Shown here one piece after another: positions 1 to 7,187 of a stretch of 18,946 nt of DNA. The first letter of the stretch is position 1. Each line of letters starts with the position of its first letter. Location of the stretch: contig DASWRT010000528.1 in assembly GCA_036403035.1 (NCBI GenBank), positions 1 to 18,946 of the forward strand, given 5' to 3'. Origin of the DNA: DASWRT01 sp036403035 (GTDB lineage: Bacteria > Pseudomonadota > Alphaproteobacteria > ATCC43930 > CGMCC-115725). A program made the position numbers and the translations under genes. Under the pieces are notes generated by a model. That model made no database searches, was not told the DNA's origin, and was given only the letters and a program-made list of their open reading frames with translations.

Positions 1-59
1 GCTGCCGCGACGGTGACGGCGATCTTCTTGCGGGGAACGATGCGGTCGGGCTTGTTCAT
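1..59 (-). CDS. N-terminus of an unidentified protein, truncated by the window edge
   Basis: An ATG at 59-57 opens a minus-strand frame with no stop before the window edge. It gives about 19 residues, MNKPDRIVPRKKIAVTVAA, a basic N-terminus turning hydrophobic. That could begin a membrane anchor or signal segment, but the fragment is too short to identify. The 144 bp to osmC would be a divergent promoter region. No clear Shine-Dalgarno precedes the ATG, so the start is only plausible. Confidence 0.35.
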   Translation of the reverse strand, partial: MNKPDRIVPRKKIAVTVAA

Positions 60-203
60 GCTCGGAAGTGCCTGCGGCTCGAGGTAGCGCATAGATTGGG
101 CGGACATTTCGGCCTGTCATCCATCGGCGCCAACCTACCAGACTTGCATCGCGGACCTAATTTATCGGCGGCAGTGCGGCAAAGGTCCATAGAGGAGGCA
201 GTC

Positions 204-635
204 ATGGCGGTACGGACATCCGATGCGGAATGGCGCGGCGCGCTGAAAGACGGGCAAGGCAAGGTGAGGCTCGGCAGCGGCGCCTTCGAGGGCAGCTACT
301 CCTTCCCGTCGCGCTTCGAGAACGGGCAGGGGACGAATCCCGAGGAACTGCTCGCGGCCTCGCACGCGGCCTGCTTCGCAATGGCGCTGTCGCACGGGCT
401 GGCGCAGGCCGGGCATCCGCCGACCCGCGTGCACGCCACGGCGAAGGCGCATCTCGGCGCGGTCGAAGGCGGGTTCGCGATCACGTTGATCGAGCTGGAG
501 GTCGAAGGCGACGTGCCGGGCATCGACGCCGCGACGTTTCAGCAGCAGGCGGACGCTGCGAAGCAGGGGTGCCCGATCTCCAAGGCGCTCGCCGCCACGA
601 AGATCACGCTGAAGGCGTCGCTGAAGCAGGGCTGA
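204..635 (+). CDS. osmC: OsmC-family organic hydroperoxide reductase
   Basis: This is a 143-residue thiol peroxidase of the OsmC/Ohr family, which reduces organic hydroperoxides in the cytoplasm with paired cysteines. The two expected cysteines are visible: Cys57 in HAACFAM and Cys123 in QGCPISKAL. Their spacing of 66 equals that in E. coli OsmC, which is also 143 residues long. The PEELLAASHAAC stretch is typical of the OsmC branch. The frame is open further upstream, but the ATG at 204 has an ideal AGGAGG at 193-198 and gives the family length. The last 32 bp overlap the 3' end of the convergent glgA. OsmC proteins are usually induced by osmotic or oxidative stress; I could not make out a clear stress-type promoter in the 144 bp upstream. 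Confidence 0.93.
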   Translation: MAVRTSDAEWRGALKDGQGKVRLGSGAFEGSYSFPSRFENGQGTNPEELLAASHAACFAMALSHGLAQAGHPPTRVHATAKAHLGAVEGGFAITLIELEVEGDVPGIDAATFQQQADAAKQGCPISKALAATKITLKASLKQG

Positions 636-2094
636 GTCGCGGCCCGGTTCGTGGCGGCGGCGCGGCGAGCAGGTCCGCGTACAGCGCCGCATAGCGCTTG
701 GCGGAGGCGGTCCAGCCGACGTCCTGGGCCATCGCGCGGCGCTGTATGCGCCGCCACGTATCGCGGTCCGGAAAAAGATCGAAGACGCGGTCGAGCGTGG
801 CGTTCAACGCCCAGTTCGCCGCGGCATCGAAGACGAAGCCGGTCGCCGTGCCGGCGGCGAGCGCCTGCGGCGTCGCGTCGGCCACCGTATCGGCGAGTCC
901 CCCGGTGCGCCGCACCAGCGGCAGCGTGCCGTAGCGCAGCCCGTACATCTGGGTAAGGCCGCACGGCTCGAAGCGCGACGGTACCAGGATGACGTCGCCG
1001 CCGCCCTGGAGCCGGTGCGAGAAATCCTCGTCGTAGCCGAAGCGTACGGCGACGCGGCCGGGGTTCGCCGCTGCGGCGGCGCGGTATCCGTCCTCCAGCA
1101 CGGCGTCGCCGCTGCCGAGCACCGCAAGCTGCCCGCCGCGGGCGAGCAGATGACCGAGCGAGGACAGGACGAGGTCGAGCCCCTTCTGCACCGTGAGACG
1201 GCTGACGACGACGAACAGCGGCGCATCGGACCGCGCTTCCAGGCCGAGCTCGGCCCGGAGCGCGGCCTTGTTCGCCGCCTTCGCGTCGAGACTGTTGGAA
1301 TCGTAGCGCCGATCGAGCCGCGGATCGGTCGCCGGGTTCCACTCCGCCTCGTCCACGCCGTTGAGGATGCCGACGAGGTCGCCGGTGCGGGTGCGGAGCA
1401 GCCCGTCCAGCCCCATGCCTCCGTCCGGTGTCTGGATCTGCTGCGCGTAGGTCGGGCTTACCGTGGTCAGCCGGTCGGCGTAGAATAGGCCGGCCTTGAG
1501 AAAGCCGACCTTTCCCCAGTACTCGACGCCGTCGACTGCATAGCTCTCCGGCGGCAGGCCCACCTCGCCAAGGACCGTCGCCGGGAACAGGCCCTGGAAG
1601 GCGAGATTGTGAATCGTCATCACCGTGCGCATGCCGGAATGGCCGGAACCCCATTCCAGATAGGCCGGCGTCAGCCCGGCCTGCCAGTCGTGGCCGTGGA
1701 CGATGTCCGGCGTCCAGCCGCCGACCCCATCGGCGTCGTCGAGCGGATCGTGGAAGCAGGCGGCGGCGCGGCTCAGGGCGGCGAAGCGCAGGTGGTTGTC
1801 CGGCCAGTCGAGTCCGTCCGGGCCGAGATAGGGGTTGCCGGGCCGGTCGTAGAGCGCCGGTCGGTCGAGCACGTACATGGGCACCCCGGCCGGCGTCACG
1901 CCGCGGCGCAGCTCGCCGTACAATGCCTCGCTCGCGGCCAGCATCGGCGGATATCCGGGGACGAGGAGCCGCACGTCGAAGCCCAGCGCACGCAACGCCA
2001 CCGGCAGAACCCCGCAGACGTCGGCCAGCCCGCCCGTCTTGACGTAGGGATACAGCTCCGACGCGACGAACAGGATCCGCGGCGCCGGCGCCAT
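604..2094 (-). CDS. glgA: Glycogen synthase (ADP-glucose dependent)
   Basis: This 496-residue GT5-family glycosyltransferase extends alpha-1,4-glucan chains with ADP-glucose. The N-terminal KTGGLADV loop (about residues 19-26) binds ADP-glucose. HGHDWQAGL lies in the N-terminal Rossmann domain and VVSRLTVQKGLDL opens the C-terminal one. RFEPCGLTQMYGLRYGTLPL carries the conserved catalytic-region glutamate. Length matches bacterial GlgA (about 480). The ATG at 2094 overlaps the glgC stop as TGATG, so translation is probably coupled; an in-frame GTG one codon upstream is an alternative. The proline/serine-rich C-terminal tail runs 32 bp into the convergent osmC. No glgB, glgP or glgX is in the window. 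Confidence 0.96.
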   Translation of the reverse strand: MAPAPRILFVASELYPYVKTGGLADVCGVLPVALRALGFDVRLLVPGYPPMLAASEALYGELRRGVTPAGVPMYVLDRPALYDRPGNPYLGPDGLDWPDNHLRFAALSRAAACFHDPLDDADGVGGWTPDIVHGHDWQAGLTPAYLEWGSGHSGMRTVMTIHNLAFQGLFPATVLGEVGLPPESYAVDGVEYWGKVGFLKAGLFYADRLTTVSPTYAQQIQTPDGGMGLDGLLRTRTGDLVGILNGVDEAEWNPATDPRLDRRYDSNSLDAKAANKAALRAELGLEARSDAPLFVVVSRLTVQKGLDLVLSSLGHLLARGGQLAVLGSGDAVLEDGYRAAAAANPGRVAVRFGYDEDFSHRLQGGGDVILVPSRFEPCGLTQMYGLRYGTLPLVRRTGGLADTVADATPQALAAGTATGFVFDAAANWALNATLDRVFDLFPDRDTWRRIQRRAMAQDVGWTASAKRYAALYADLLAAPPPRTGPRLSPASATPSA

Positions 2095-3386
2095 CACGCC
2101 GTCGTCGTCGTGGTGGCTGCCGTTTCGCCGAGGCGGGCCAGCATGTCGCGTGTGATCAGCGTCACGCCGCCTTCGGAGCGGTAGAAGCGCCGGGCATCGG
2201 CCTCCGGATCCTCGCCGACGACGAGCCCCCGCGGAATGGTGCAGCCGCGATCGATGATCGCCTTGGTGATCCGCGCATGCCGCCCGACTTCGACTTCGGG
2301 CAGGATCACCGAGTTGTCGATCCGGGCGTAGGAATTCACCCGCACCGTCGAGAACAGCAGCGACTGGCGCACCGACGCGCCGGAGATGATGCAGCCGCCG
2401 GAAACGAGGCTGTCGACGGCGAAGCCGCGCCGGTCGTTTGTGTCGTGCACGAACTTCGCGGGCGGAAGCTGTTCCTGGTAGGTGAAGATCGGCCAGTTCG
2501 CATCGTACATGTTCAGCGCGGGGCTGATCCGCGTCAGGTCGATGTTCGCCTCCCAGTAGGCGTCGATCGTGCCGACGTCGCGCCAGTAGGGCTCGGCGCC
2601 TTTATGGCTGAAGATGCAGCTTCGCTGGAAGCGGTGGGCGATGACGCGGGCGCGCGGCACCAGATAGGGGATGATGTCGCGGCCGAAATCGTGGCTGGAG
2701 TTCTCGTCCTCGGCGTCGCGCTGCAACTCGTCGAAGAGGAACCCGGCGTTGAAGATGTAGATCCCCATGCTGCCGAGCGACTGGTCCGGGTTTCCCGGCA
2801 GGCCCGGCGGGTCCGCCACCTTCTCCAGGAAGCCGGTGACGCGGTCCTCCTCGTCGACGGCCATCACGCCGAACGCGCTGGCCTGGGCGCGCGGCACCTC
2901 GACGCAGGCGACCGTTACGTCGGCGCCCTTCGCGATGTGCTCCTCCAGCATCGCGCCGTAGTCCATCTTGTAGATGTGGTCGCCGGCGAGGATCAGCACG
3001 TAGGCCGGGTGCCGGGCGCGTAGAATGTCGAGATTCTGGCGAACCGCGTCGGCGGTCCCCTTGTACCAGGACACCTCGTCGATCCGCTGCTGCGCCGGCA
3101 GCAGCTCGACGTACTCGTTCACCTCGCCGCGCAGGAAGCTCCAACCGCGCTGCAGGTGGCGGAGCAGGCTGTGCGACTTGTATTGCGTCAGCACGTCGAT
3201 GCGGCGGAAGCCCGAGTTGAGGCAGTTCGACAGCGTGAAGTCGATGATCCGGAACTTCCCGCCGAAATAGACGGCAGGCTTCGCGCGGTGATCGGTCAGC
3301 GCCTTGAGGCGGCTGCCGCGCCCACCGGCGAGGATCAGGGCGATCGCGTGGCGCGGCGCTTGTCGGATGTCGCGGAGGTCAGCCAT
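2094..3386 (-). CDS. glgC: Glucose-1-phosphate adenylyltransferase
   Basis: This 430-residue ADP-glucose pyrophosphorylase makes ADP-glucose from ATP and glucose-1-phosphate, the committed step of bacterial glycogen synthesis. The nucleotide-binding GGRGSRLKALTDHRAKPAV lies at about residues 21-39, followed by FGGKFRIIDFTLSNCLNSG. SWYKGTADAVRQN, AGDHIYKMDY and the GFLEK glucose-1-phosphate-binding lysine follow. The C-terminal third has hexapeptide left-handed beta-helix character. It is full length. The extreme C-terminus is a run of five threonines encoded by a short ACG/ACC repeat. The start at 3386 has only a weak ribosome site. It heads an operon with glgA, joined by TGATG. Family enzymes are allosterically controlled by glycolytic intermediates. 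Confidence 0.97.
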   Translation of the reverse strand: MADLRDIRQAPRHAIALILAGGRGSRLKALTDHRAKPAVYFGGKFRIIDFTLSNCLNSGFRRIDVLTQYKSHSLLRHLQRGWSFLRGEVNEYVELLPAQQRIDEVSWYKGTADAVRQNLDILRARHPAYVLILAGDHIYKMDYGAMLEEHIAKGADVTVACVEVPRAQASAFGVMAVDEEDRVTGFLEKVADPPGLPGNPDQSLGSMGIYIFNAGFLFDELQRDAEDENSSHDFGRDIIPYLVPRARVIAHRFQRSCIFSHKGAEPYWRDVGTIDAYWEANIDLTRISPALNMYDANWPIFTYQEQLPPAKFVHDTNDRRGFAVDSLVSGGCIISGASVRQSLLFSTVRVNSYARIDNSVILPEVEVGRHARITKAIIDRGCTIPRGLVVGEDPEADARRFYRSEGGVTLITRDMLARLGETAATTTTTA

Positions 3387-3426
3387 GGCGGGACATAAAC
3401 GTTCGGCGCGATGTTTCGGCTGACAG

Positions 3427-3491
3427 AAAAAAGCTACAACGGACTTCCCAATTGGAGGTAGTCCGCCGCCGCCGGCTGTCGGCCGACGGCG
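3427..3491 (-). terminator. Probable terminator between the DUF1491 gene and glgC
   Basis: Directly after the DUF1491 stop, 3467-3491 can fold into a nine-pair GC-rich hairpin: CGCCG and CGGC pair with GCCG and CGGCG around one mismatch and a five-base loop. A second, weaker hairpin (GGACT/AGTCC arms, 3441-3463) follows. On the minus strand it is followed about eight bases later by six T residues (complement of 3427-3432). Together they could end the dehydratase-DUF1491 transcript. The same short gap must hold the glgC promoter. Confidence 0.45.
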
Positions 3492-3836
3492 TCACACGAT
3501 CCGCTCGGCGAAGGGGAGCCTTCCGTCCGGTGCGCTCCCTTCGATCTCGATCACCCAGAGGTCCGGGTCGCGCGAGCGCTGGCGCTCGATGTAGGCGTCC
3601 GCGGTCGCCTCGTCGACCGGCGCCGGGCCGGTGCCGCGCATCAGCACCAGCTCGCCGTCGAGCGTGCGCGTCTGGGTAAGGACCGTGCAGGTGCGGTCGC
3701 GCGCCAGCAGCTTCACCAGGATCGCGCCGGAGTCGGGATCGCCCTTGCGCAGCACGATCGCCGGTACCGCGACGAGGTCGCAGCGCCGGACGACCGCCTG
3801 CACCCAGAGCGCGCTCTTGAGCTTCGCCGCCGTCAT
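3492..3836 (-). CDS. DUF1491 family protein
   Basis: This 114-residue protein matches the DUF1491 pattern as I recall it from alphaproteobacteria. It has an N-terminal LKSALWVQAVVRRCD, then RKGDPDSGAILVKL, a charged middle and a C-terminal DPDLWVIEIEG. No biochemical function is established for the family. It has no signal peptide or membrane segment and is probably cytosolic. The ATG at 3836 overlaps the stop of the upstream dehydratase by four bases (ATGA), which suggests translational coupling and sets this start. A longer upstream reading of this frame overlaps the dehydratase and is a shadow. Confidence 0.85.
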   Translation of the reverse strand: MTAAKLKSALWVQAVVRRCDLVAVPAIVLRKGDPDSGAILVKLLARDRTCTVLTQTRTLDGELVLMRGTGPAPVDEATADAYIERQRSRDPDLWVIEIEGSAPDGRLPFAERIV

Positions 3837-5035
3837 GAAGCGGAAGTTAGGAGACCGCGCCGCGCCAGGTTGCGCATCAGCGCCATCGCGCCGAACTCCC
3901 AGCGCGGGATGCGGTCGCTGGTGCCGACGCGGTTGACCAGCGCGCCGAGCCGGGGCGTCGAGATCGTCACGATGTCGCCCGGCTTGTGCGTGAAGCCCTC
4001 GCCGGGCGCGTCGCGGTCCTCGGTCGGCGCGAACATCGTCCCGAGATAGAGCACGAGCCCGTCGGGATACTGGTTCGTCGCGCCGATCGCCTGCGCCGCG
4101 AGATCGGTCGGATCGCGGCTGATCATCCGCATCGAGCTGCGCCCGGTGAGGACGAACTGGTCCGGCCCGTCGACGCGCAGGTCGACCTCCGCCTGCCGCA
4201 CGTCCTCGATGTCGAACGTCTCGTCGAACAGGCGGATGAACGGACCGATCGCGCTCGACCCGGTATTGTCCTTGGCGCGTCCGAGGAGCAGGGCGCTGCG
4301 TCCTTCGACATCCCGCAGATTGACGTCGTTGCCGAGCGTCGCGCCCTGGATCCGGCCGCGCGCGTCGACGACGATGACGATTTCCGGTTCGGGGTTGTTC
4401 CAGGTCGAGCCCGGATGCAGCCCGATCTCGGCGCCGACCCCCACCGACGCCATCGGCTGGCATTTCGTGAAGATCTCGGCGTCCGGCCCGATGCCGACTT
4501 CCAGATACTGCGACCACAGCCCGCGCCGCTCCAGCGCCGCCTTGAGCCGCGCCGCGTCCTCCGAACCCGGCTTCACCGCCGAAAGGTCGGCGCCGATCTC
4601 GGCAACCAGCGCCTGCCGCACCTCCTGCGCCCGCACCGCTTCGCCGCGCGCCTGCTCCTCGACGACGCGTTCCAGCAGGCTGGAGGCGAACGTGACTCCC
4701 GCGGCCTTCACCGCCTGGAGGTCGATCGGGGCGAGGAACCAGGGACGGAAGCGGTCCTGGCCGCCGGGCGCGGCGGCCATCGCGCTATTGGCGAGGATCT
4801 CGTCGACCGTGCCGAGCCGCTCGCCGGCCGCGCCGCGCAGCAGCGCGACCGGGTCGGGTTCGTTCATCAGCGCGGCGACGGTCGGTGCGGCGCGGGTCAC
4901 GTCCTCGACGCCGCCGTCCTTGCGGACGACGACGACCGAAGGGCCGTCTAGGTCGGGTCGCCAGACGCGGCCGACGAGCGTGCCGGCCGCGCCGTCGGCG
5001 GGCAGGATCTGCGAAGCGGTAAGCGTGGCGTCCAT
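3833..5035 (-). CDS. Fumarylacetoacetate-hydrolase-fold protein, XylX-like 2-keto-3-deoxy-sugar-acid dehydratase
   Basis: This 400-residue FAH-superfamily enzyme closely resembles, from memory, Caulobacter XylX. XylX dehydrates 2-keto-3-deoxy-pentonates to 2-oxoglutarate semialdehyde in the Weimberg pathway. Shared blocks include LAPIDLQAVKAAGVTFA (about 101-117), GLWSQYLEVGIGPDAEIFTK (172-191), STWNNPEPEI (210-219) and the GNDVNLRDVEGRSALLLGRA block (236-254). E216, E218 and D237 are the likely divalent-metal ligands. Its length matches XylX (about 390) rather than the shorter 280-residue FAH hydrolases. The ATG at 5035 follows GGGAGG at good spacing; an ATG five codons upstream overlaps that site. 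No sugar dehydrogenase or semialdehyde dehydrogenase is nearby, so the substrate is uncertain. Confidence 0.85.
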   Translation of the reverse strand: MDATLTASQILPADGAAGTLVGRVWRPDLDGPSVVVVRKDGGVEDVTRAAPTVAALMNEPDPVALLRGAAGERLGTVDEILANSAMAAAPGGQDRFRPWFLAPIDLQAVKAAGVTFASSLLERVVEEQARGEAVRAQEVRQALVAEIGADLSAVKPGSEDAARLKAALERRGLWSQYLEVGIGPDAEIFTKCQPMASVGVGAEIGLHPGSTWNNPEPEIVIVVDARGRIQGATLGNDVNLRDVEGRSALLLGRAKDNTGSSAIGPFIRLFDETFDIEDVRQAEVDLRVDGPDQFVLTGRSSMRMISRDPTDLAAQAIGATNQYPDGLVLYLGTMFAPTEDRDAPGEGFTHKPGDIVTISTPRLGALVNRVGTSDRIPRWEFGAMALMRNLARRGLLTSAS

Positions 5036-5050
5036 GAGCGTTCCTCCCAT

Positions 5051-5078
5051 GCCCGATGTAGCACGTGCTCGGTCGGGC
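5051..5078. promoter_or_regulatory. 28-bp interrupted palindrome, candidate operator
   Basis: The perfect 10-bp palindrome AGCACGTGCT (5060-5069) is flanked concentrically by GCCCGA (5051-5056) and TCGGGC (5073-5078). It sits 16-43 bp upstream of the dehydratase start. A central CG step is common in LacI-family operators, but no such regulator is in the window. A terminator role for the upstream exporter gene is less likely because no T tract follows. Confidence 0.4.
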
Positions 5079-5108
5079 GGGGAGGGCGGAGCTTGCGGCG
5101 GCGTCAGA

Positions 5109-5122
5109 TCAACGGCCGTTGA
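5109..5122. promoter_or_regulatory. 14-bp perfect palindrome TCAACGGCCGTTGA
   Basis: A perfect even palindrome lies in the 125-bp gap between the exporter gene and the dehydratase gene, about 40 bp from the concentric palindrome at 5051-5078. It could be an operator half of the same control region. Its function is inferred only from symmetry and position. Confidence 0.3.
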
Positions 5123-5160
5123 GCTTGCCTCGTCGCCCGTTGGCCAAGTACGCGCGGGTT

Positions 5161-6057
5161 TCAGACGATGCCGAACAGCAGGCCGGCGCCGACGACGGCG
5201 AGGGCGGCCCCGGCCCAGGCCGGCAGAGGCGGACGCCGGCCGCTGACGAGCCAGAGCAGCGGCAGGAGCATGACCGGCGTCGTCGATGCCAACGTCGTCA
5301 CCACGCCGACCGTGCCCTGCCGCAGCGCGACGAGCAGCAGCGTCATTCCCGCGCCCATGCCCAACGCGCCGCTCAGCGCGGCCAGCCCGAGGACATGCGT
5401 GGTCGGCGGTCCATGACCGCGAAAGCGGGGCAGGGCGGTCAGCGCGATCAGGCACACGAGGGCGACTGCAATCCGCACGCACGCCGCCGCTGCCGGATCG
5501 ATGCCGGCCTGCATGACCGGCCGCACGATCAACGCCGCCGCCGCCTGACCCAGCGCGCCGAGGAGGCCGAAGGCGATTCCGATAACGGGCAGTCCTTTGA
5601 TCTCTTCCCACCGGTCCGATGCGGCGTTCAGCCCGTCGCGGTAGGCGATCGCGAGCCAGACGCCGCCTATGACCGCCGCCATCCCGGCGAGCTTTACCGC
5701 AGACAGTCGCTCGCCCAAGATCAGAAAGCCGAGAATCGCCGCGATCGGTGCATTGGTTGCGTACAGCAACCCGGTCCGGCGAGGCCCGATACGCGCCATC
5801 GCGGCGTAGATCGCCGTATCGCCGGCGACGATGCCGATCAATCCGGACAGCGCAAGCGCGGCGAGGTCGCCATACGACAGGGCGGGCCAGCCGCCGCCGA
5901 CCGCGGCCGGCGCCGCGAGCAGCGCGAGCGCCGCGAGGAGGCGCCATCGGTTGAAAGCGAAAGGGCCGAGATGGCGCGTCGCCGGCGCCGCGACGAGATT
6001 GCTCACGGCGACGGAGAGCGCCGTTCCGAGGGCGGCGGCCTCCGTCATCGACGGCAT
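5161..6057 (-). CDS. EamA/DMT-superfamily transporter
   Basis: This 298-residue integral membrane protein has about ten hydrophobic segments in two EamA repeats. Repeat one includes AALALSGLIGIVAGDTAIYAAM and the TGLLYATNAPIAAILGFLILGERLS signature (about 94-118). Repeat two includes LASTTPVMLLPLLWLVSGRR near the C-terminus. Members export amino acids, nucleosides or other metabolites across the inner membrane; the substrate cannot be read from sequence. Length is typical. The ATG at 6057 follows GAGGAA at good spacing, and a second ATG three codons in is the alternative. It lies upstream of the dehydratase on the same strand but 125 bp away, with palindromes between, so it is probably a separate unit. 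Confidence 0.88.
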   Translation of the reverse strand: MPSMTEAAALGTALSVAVSNLVAAPATRHLGPFAFNRWRLLAALALLAAPAAVGGGWPALSYGDLAALALSGLIGIVAGDTAIYAAMARIGPRRTGLLYATNAPIAAILGFLILGERLSAVKLAGMAAVIGGVWLAIAYRDGLNAASDRWEEIKGLPVIGIAFGLLGALGQAAAALIVRPVMQAGIDPAAAACVRIAVALVCLIALTALPRFRGHGPPTTHVLGLAALSGALGMGAGMTLLLVALRQGTVGVVTTLASTTPVMLLPLLWLVSGRRPPLPAWAGAALAVVGAGLLFGIV

Positions 6058-6177
6058 AAGGATTTCCTCATTCGCGATCGCGGCGGACGGATCTCGTTGG
6101 TTCAGGATCGTCCTGTCCGCTACCGGAACCGCCGGGCTCTCCCCCGCTCAGGATAGCATCGCCCGGTCGATGCGGAT

Positions 6178-6231
6178 CAGCGCCCCAGCGGGTGGGGCGC
6201 TGCCGTGGTCTTGCCGGCCGGCTTGGCCGGC
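6178..6231 (-). terminator. Tandem GC hairpins downstream of the small secreted-protein gene
   Basis: Two perfect stems are present: CAGCGCCCC (6178-6186) with GGGGCGCTG (6194-6202), and GCCGGCC (6213-6219) with GGCCGGC (6225-6231). They lie 17-70 bp past the stop of the secreted-protein gene in its direction of transcription. There is no T tract, so they could act as a Rho-independent-like terminator or as mRNA 3' end protection. Confidence 0.45.
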
Positions 6232-6247
6232 GCCATCGATCGTGCGA

Positions 6248-6826
6248 TCAGCCGCGCGTCAGCGACGCGCCCTGGATCTGCACCACCTCAAGCATGTGGC
6301 CGTGCGCGATCCGGCCCTCGCCGTCGCCCTCGGCGAGGCCGACATGGCCATAGTCGAGCGCCTGTGCGATGCGCTGCTCCGATACTTCCGGATCATAGGA
6401 GAACGTGACCTCGATCCCGAGGCCGCCCTTGTTCAAGATGTTGGCGTTGTAGACCGCCGAGAAGCCGTACCATGTGCCGTCCATGACATGGTTCCAGGCG
6501 GCTGTCGTCTTCGGGTTCGCCGTCGGCGCGAAGCCCTGCAGCGGCTGGCCTGTGGCGAGGTCGACGAAGCGCAGGCTGCGAATCGCGATGCGCGTGTCGG
6601 ACTGCGCCTGATCGGACAGGCGCAGTCCAACGACGCAGTTCGTCTTCCGCACCATCATCGTGCAGTCATATTCCGAGATGACGGCTTTGCCGGTGCCATT
6701 CTTCTCCAGGGTGATCTTGACCTTCGGCTGACCCGCCGCCATGCAGGCGTGCGCATCCTTCGCATCGGTCATGCCGTAGAGTGCGGCAACGAGCGCGGCC
6801 AAGCCGATCTTTGTCCAGAGCTTCAC
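6248..6826 (-). CDS. Secreted protein of unknown function
   Basis: This 192-residue protein starts at a GTG (6826) that is preceded by a very strong AAAGGAGGGG. The first 27 residues form a Sec signal peptide: basic MKLWTK, a hydrophobic core, then an AHA cleavage motif before Cys28. The mature part has three cysteines (28, 55, 64) and looks beta-rich: KVKITLEKNG, NCVVGLRLSD, IRSLRFVDLATGQPL, FSAVYNANIL and IEVTFSYDP. I do not recognise a family. The region before Cys28 is not a convincing lipobox. It diverges from the haloperoxidase-family gene across a 361-bp spacer containing inverted repeats, so the two exported proteins might be co-regulated. That link is inference from position only. 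Confidence 0.8.
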   Translation of the reverse strand: MKLWTKIGLAALVAALYGMTDAKDAHACMAAGQPKVKITLEKNGTGKAVISEYDCTMMVRKTNCVVGLRLSDQAQSDTRIAIRSLRFVDLATGQPLQGFAPTANPKTTAAWNHVMDGTWYGFSAVYNANILNKGGLGIEVTFSYDPEVSEQRIAQALDYGHVGLAEGDGEGRIAHGHMLEVVQIQGASLTRG

Positions 6827-6890
6827 GATTTCCCCTCCTTTTTGAGCCCGCCGGCCGACCGGCAGGCACCTGCAGCCGCTTCCTGGATAT

Positions 6891-6919
6891 CCGATCGCAT
6901 GCGCTGCGCTTGCTATCGG
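6891..6919. promoter_or_regulatory. 29-bp near-perfect palindrome in the divergent spacer
   Basis: CCGATCGCATGCGC (6891-6904) and GCGCTTGCTATCGG (6906-6919) are inverted with 12 of 14 positions paired around a single base. The element lies 65-93 bp upstream of the secreted-protein GTG. It is a good shape for a dimeric repressor or activator site, or a strong cruciform. No matching second copy was seen in the window. Confidence 0.4.
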
Positions 6920-7015
6920 CAGGTGTTTCCTTCCGCTTGAAAATTCGGTGAGGTCGCCGCATCAACCGATGCAACCCCTGACCAAACAGATGTGAAAAGC
7001 ATACACCATTCGTTA

Positions 7016-7053
7016 CTTTTACCTCGCCTGCCTATGGATGCAAGGCGTAAAAG
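7016..7053. promoter_or_regulatory. Bulged inverted repeat upstream of the haloperoxidase-family gene
   Basis: CTTTTA (7016-7021) plus CGCCT (7025-7029) pair with AGGCGTAAAAG (7043-7053), an 11-bp stem with a three-base bulge and a 13-base loop. It ends 134 bp upstream of the haloperoxidase start, in an AT-richer part of the spacer, and may be an operator or 5' leader structure. Confidence 0.3.
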
Positions 7054-7147
7054 CGGCGTTGAAATTACTTTAATCGTTTACGGATACCGCTCGTTGGGAG
7101 AAAATCGGCATCACCCGTCGGGATGCACTTATGCAATCCGCCGAAAC

Positions 7148-7173
7148 AGGTGCTTGCGCGCAAAAAAACACCT
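7148..7173 (+). promoter_or_regulatory. Leader hairpin just upstream of the haloperoxidase ribosome site
   Basis: AGGTG (7148-7152) pairs with CACCT (7169-7173) and encloses the perfect palindrome TTGCGCGCAA (7154-7163). The structure ends seven bases before the AGGGGG ribosome site (7180-7185). It could modulate translation initiation or be a repressor site. Confidence 0.3.
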
Positions 7174-7187
7174 TTGACTAGGGGGAC

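Noticed and set aside
3492..4517. 341-codon open frame extending the DUF1491 gene upstream
   Set aside because: The extension is an Arg/Ala-rich alternate frame of the dehydratase. The real start is the ATGA overlap at 3836.
3833..5947. Long minus-strand open frame of about 700 codons covering the dehydratase and running under the exporter gene
   Set aside because: Only the part from 5035 downstream resembles a protein family. The upstream portion is an Arg-rich shadow of the exporter gene, and a good ribosome site precedes 5035.
6992..7177. 61-codon plus-strand frame in the divergent spacer
   Set aside because: It overlaps the inverted repeats and lacks a ribosome site, family resemblance and the codon bias of the genome.
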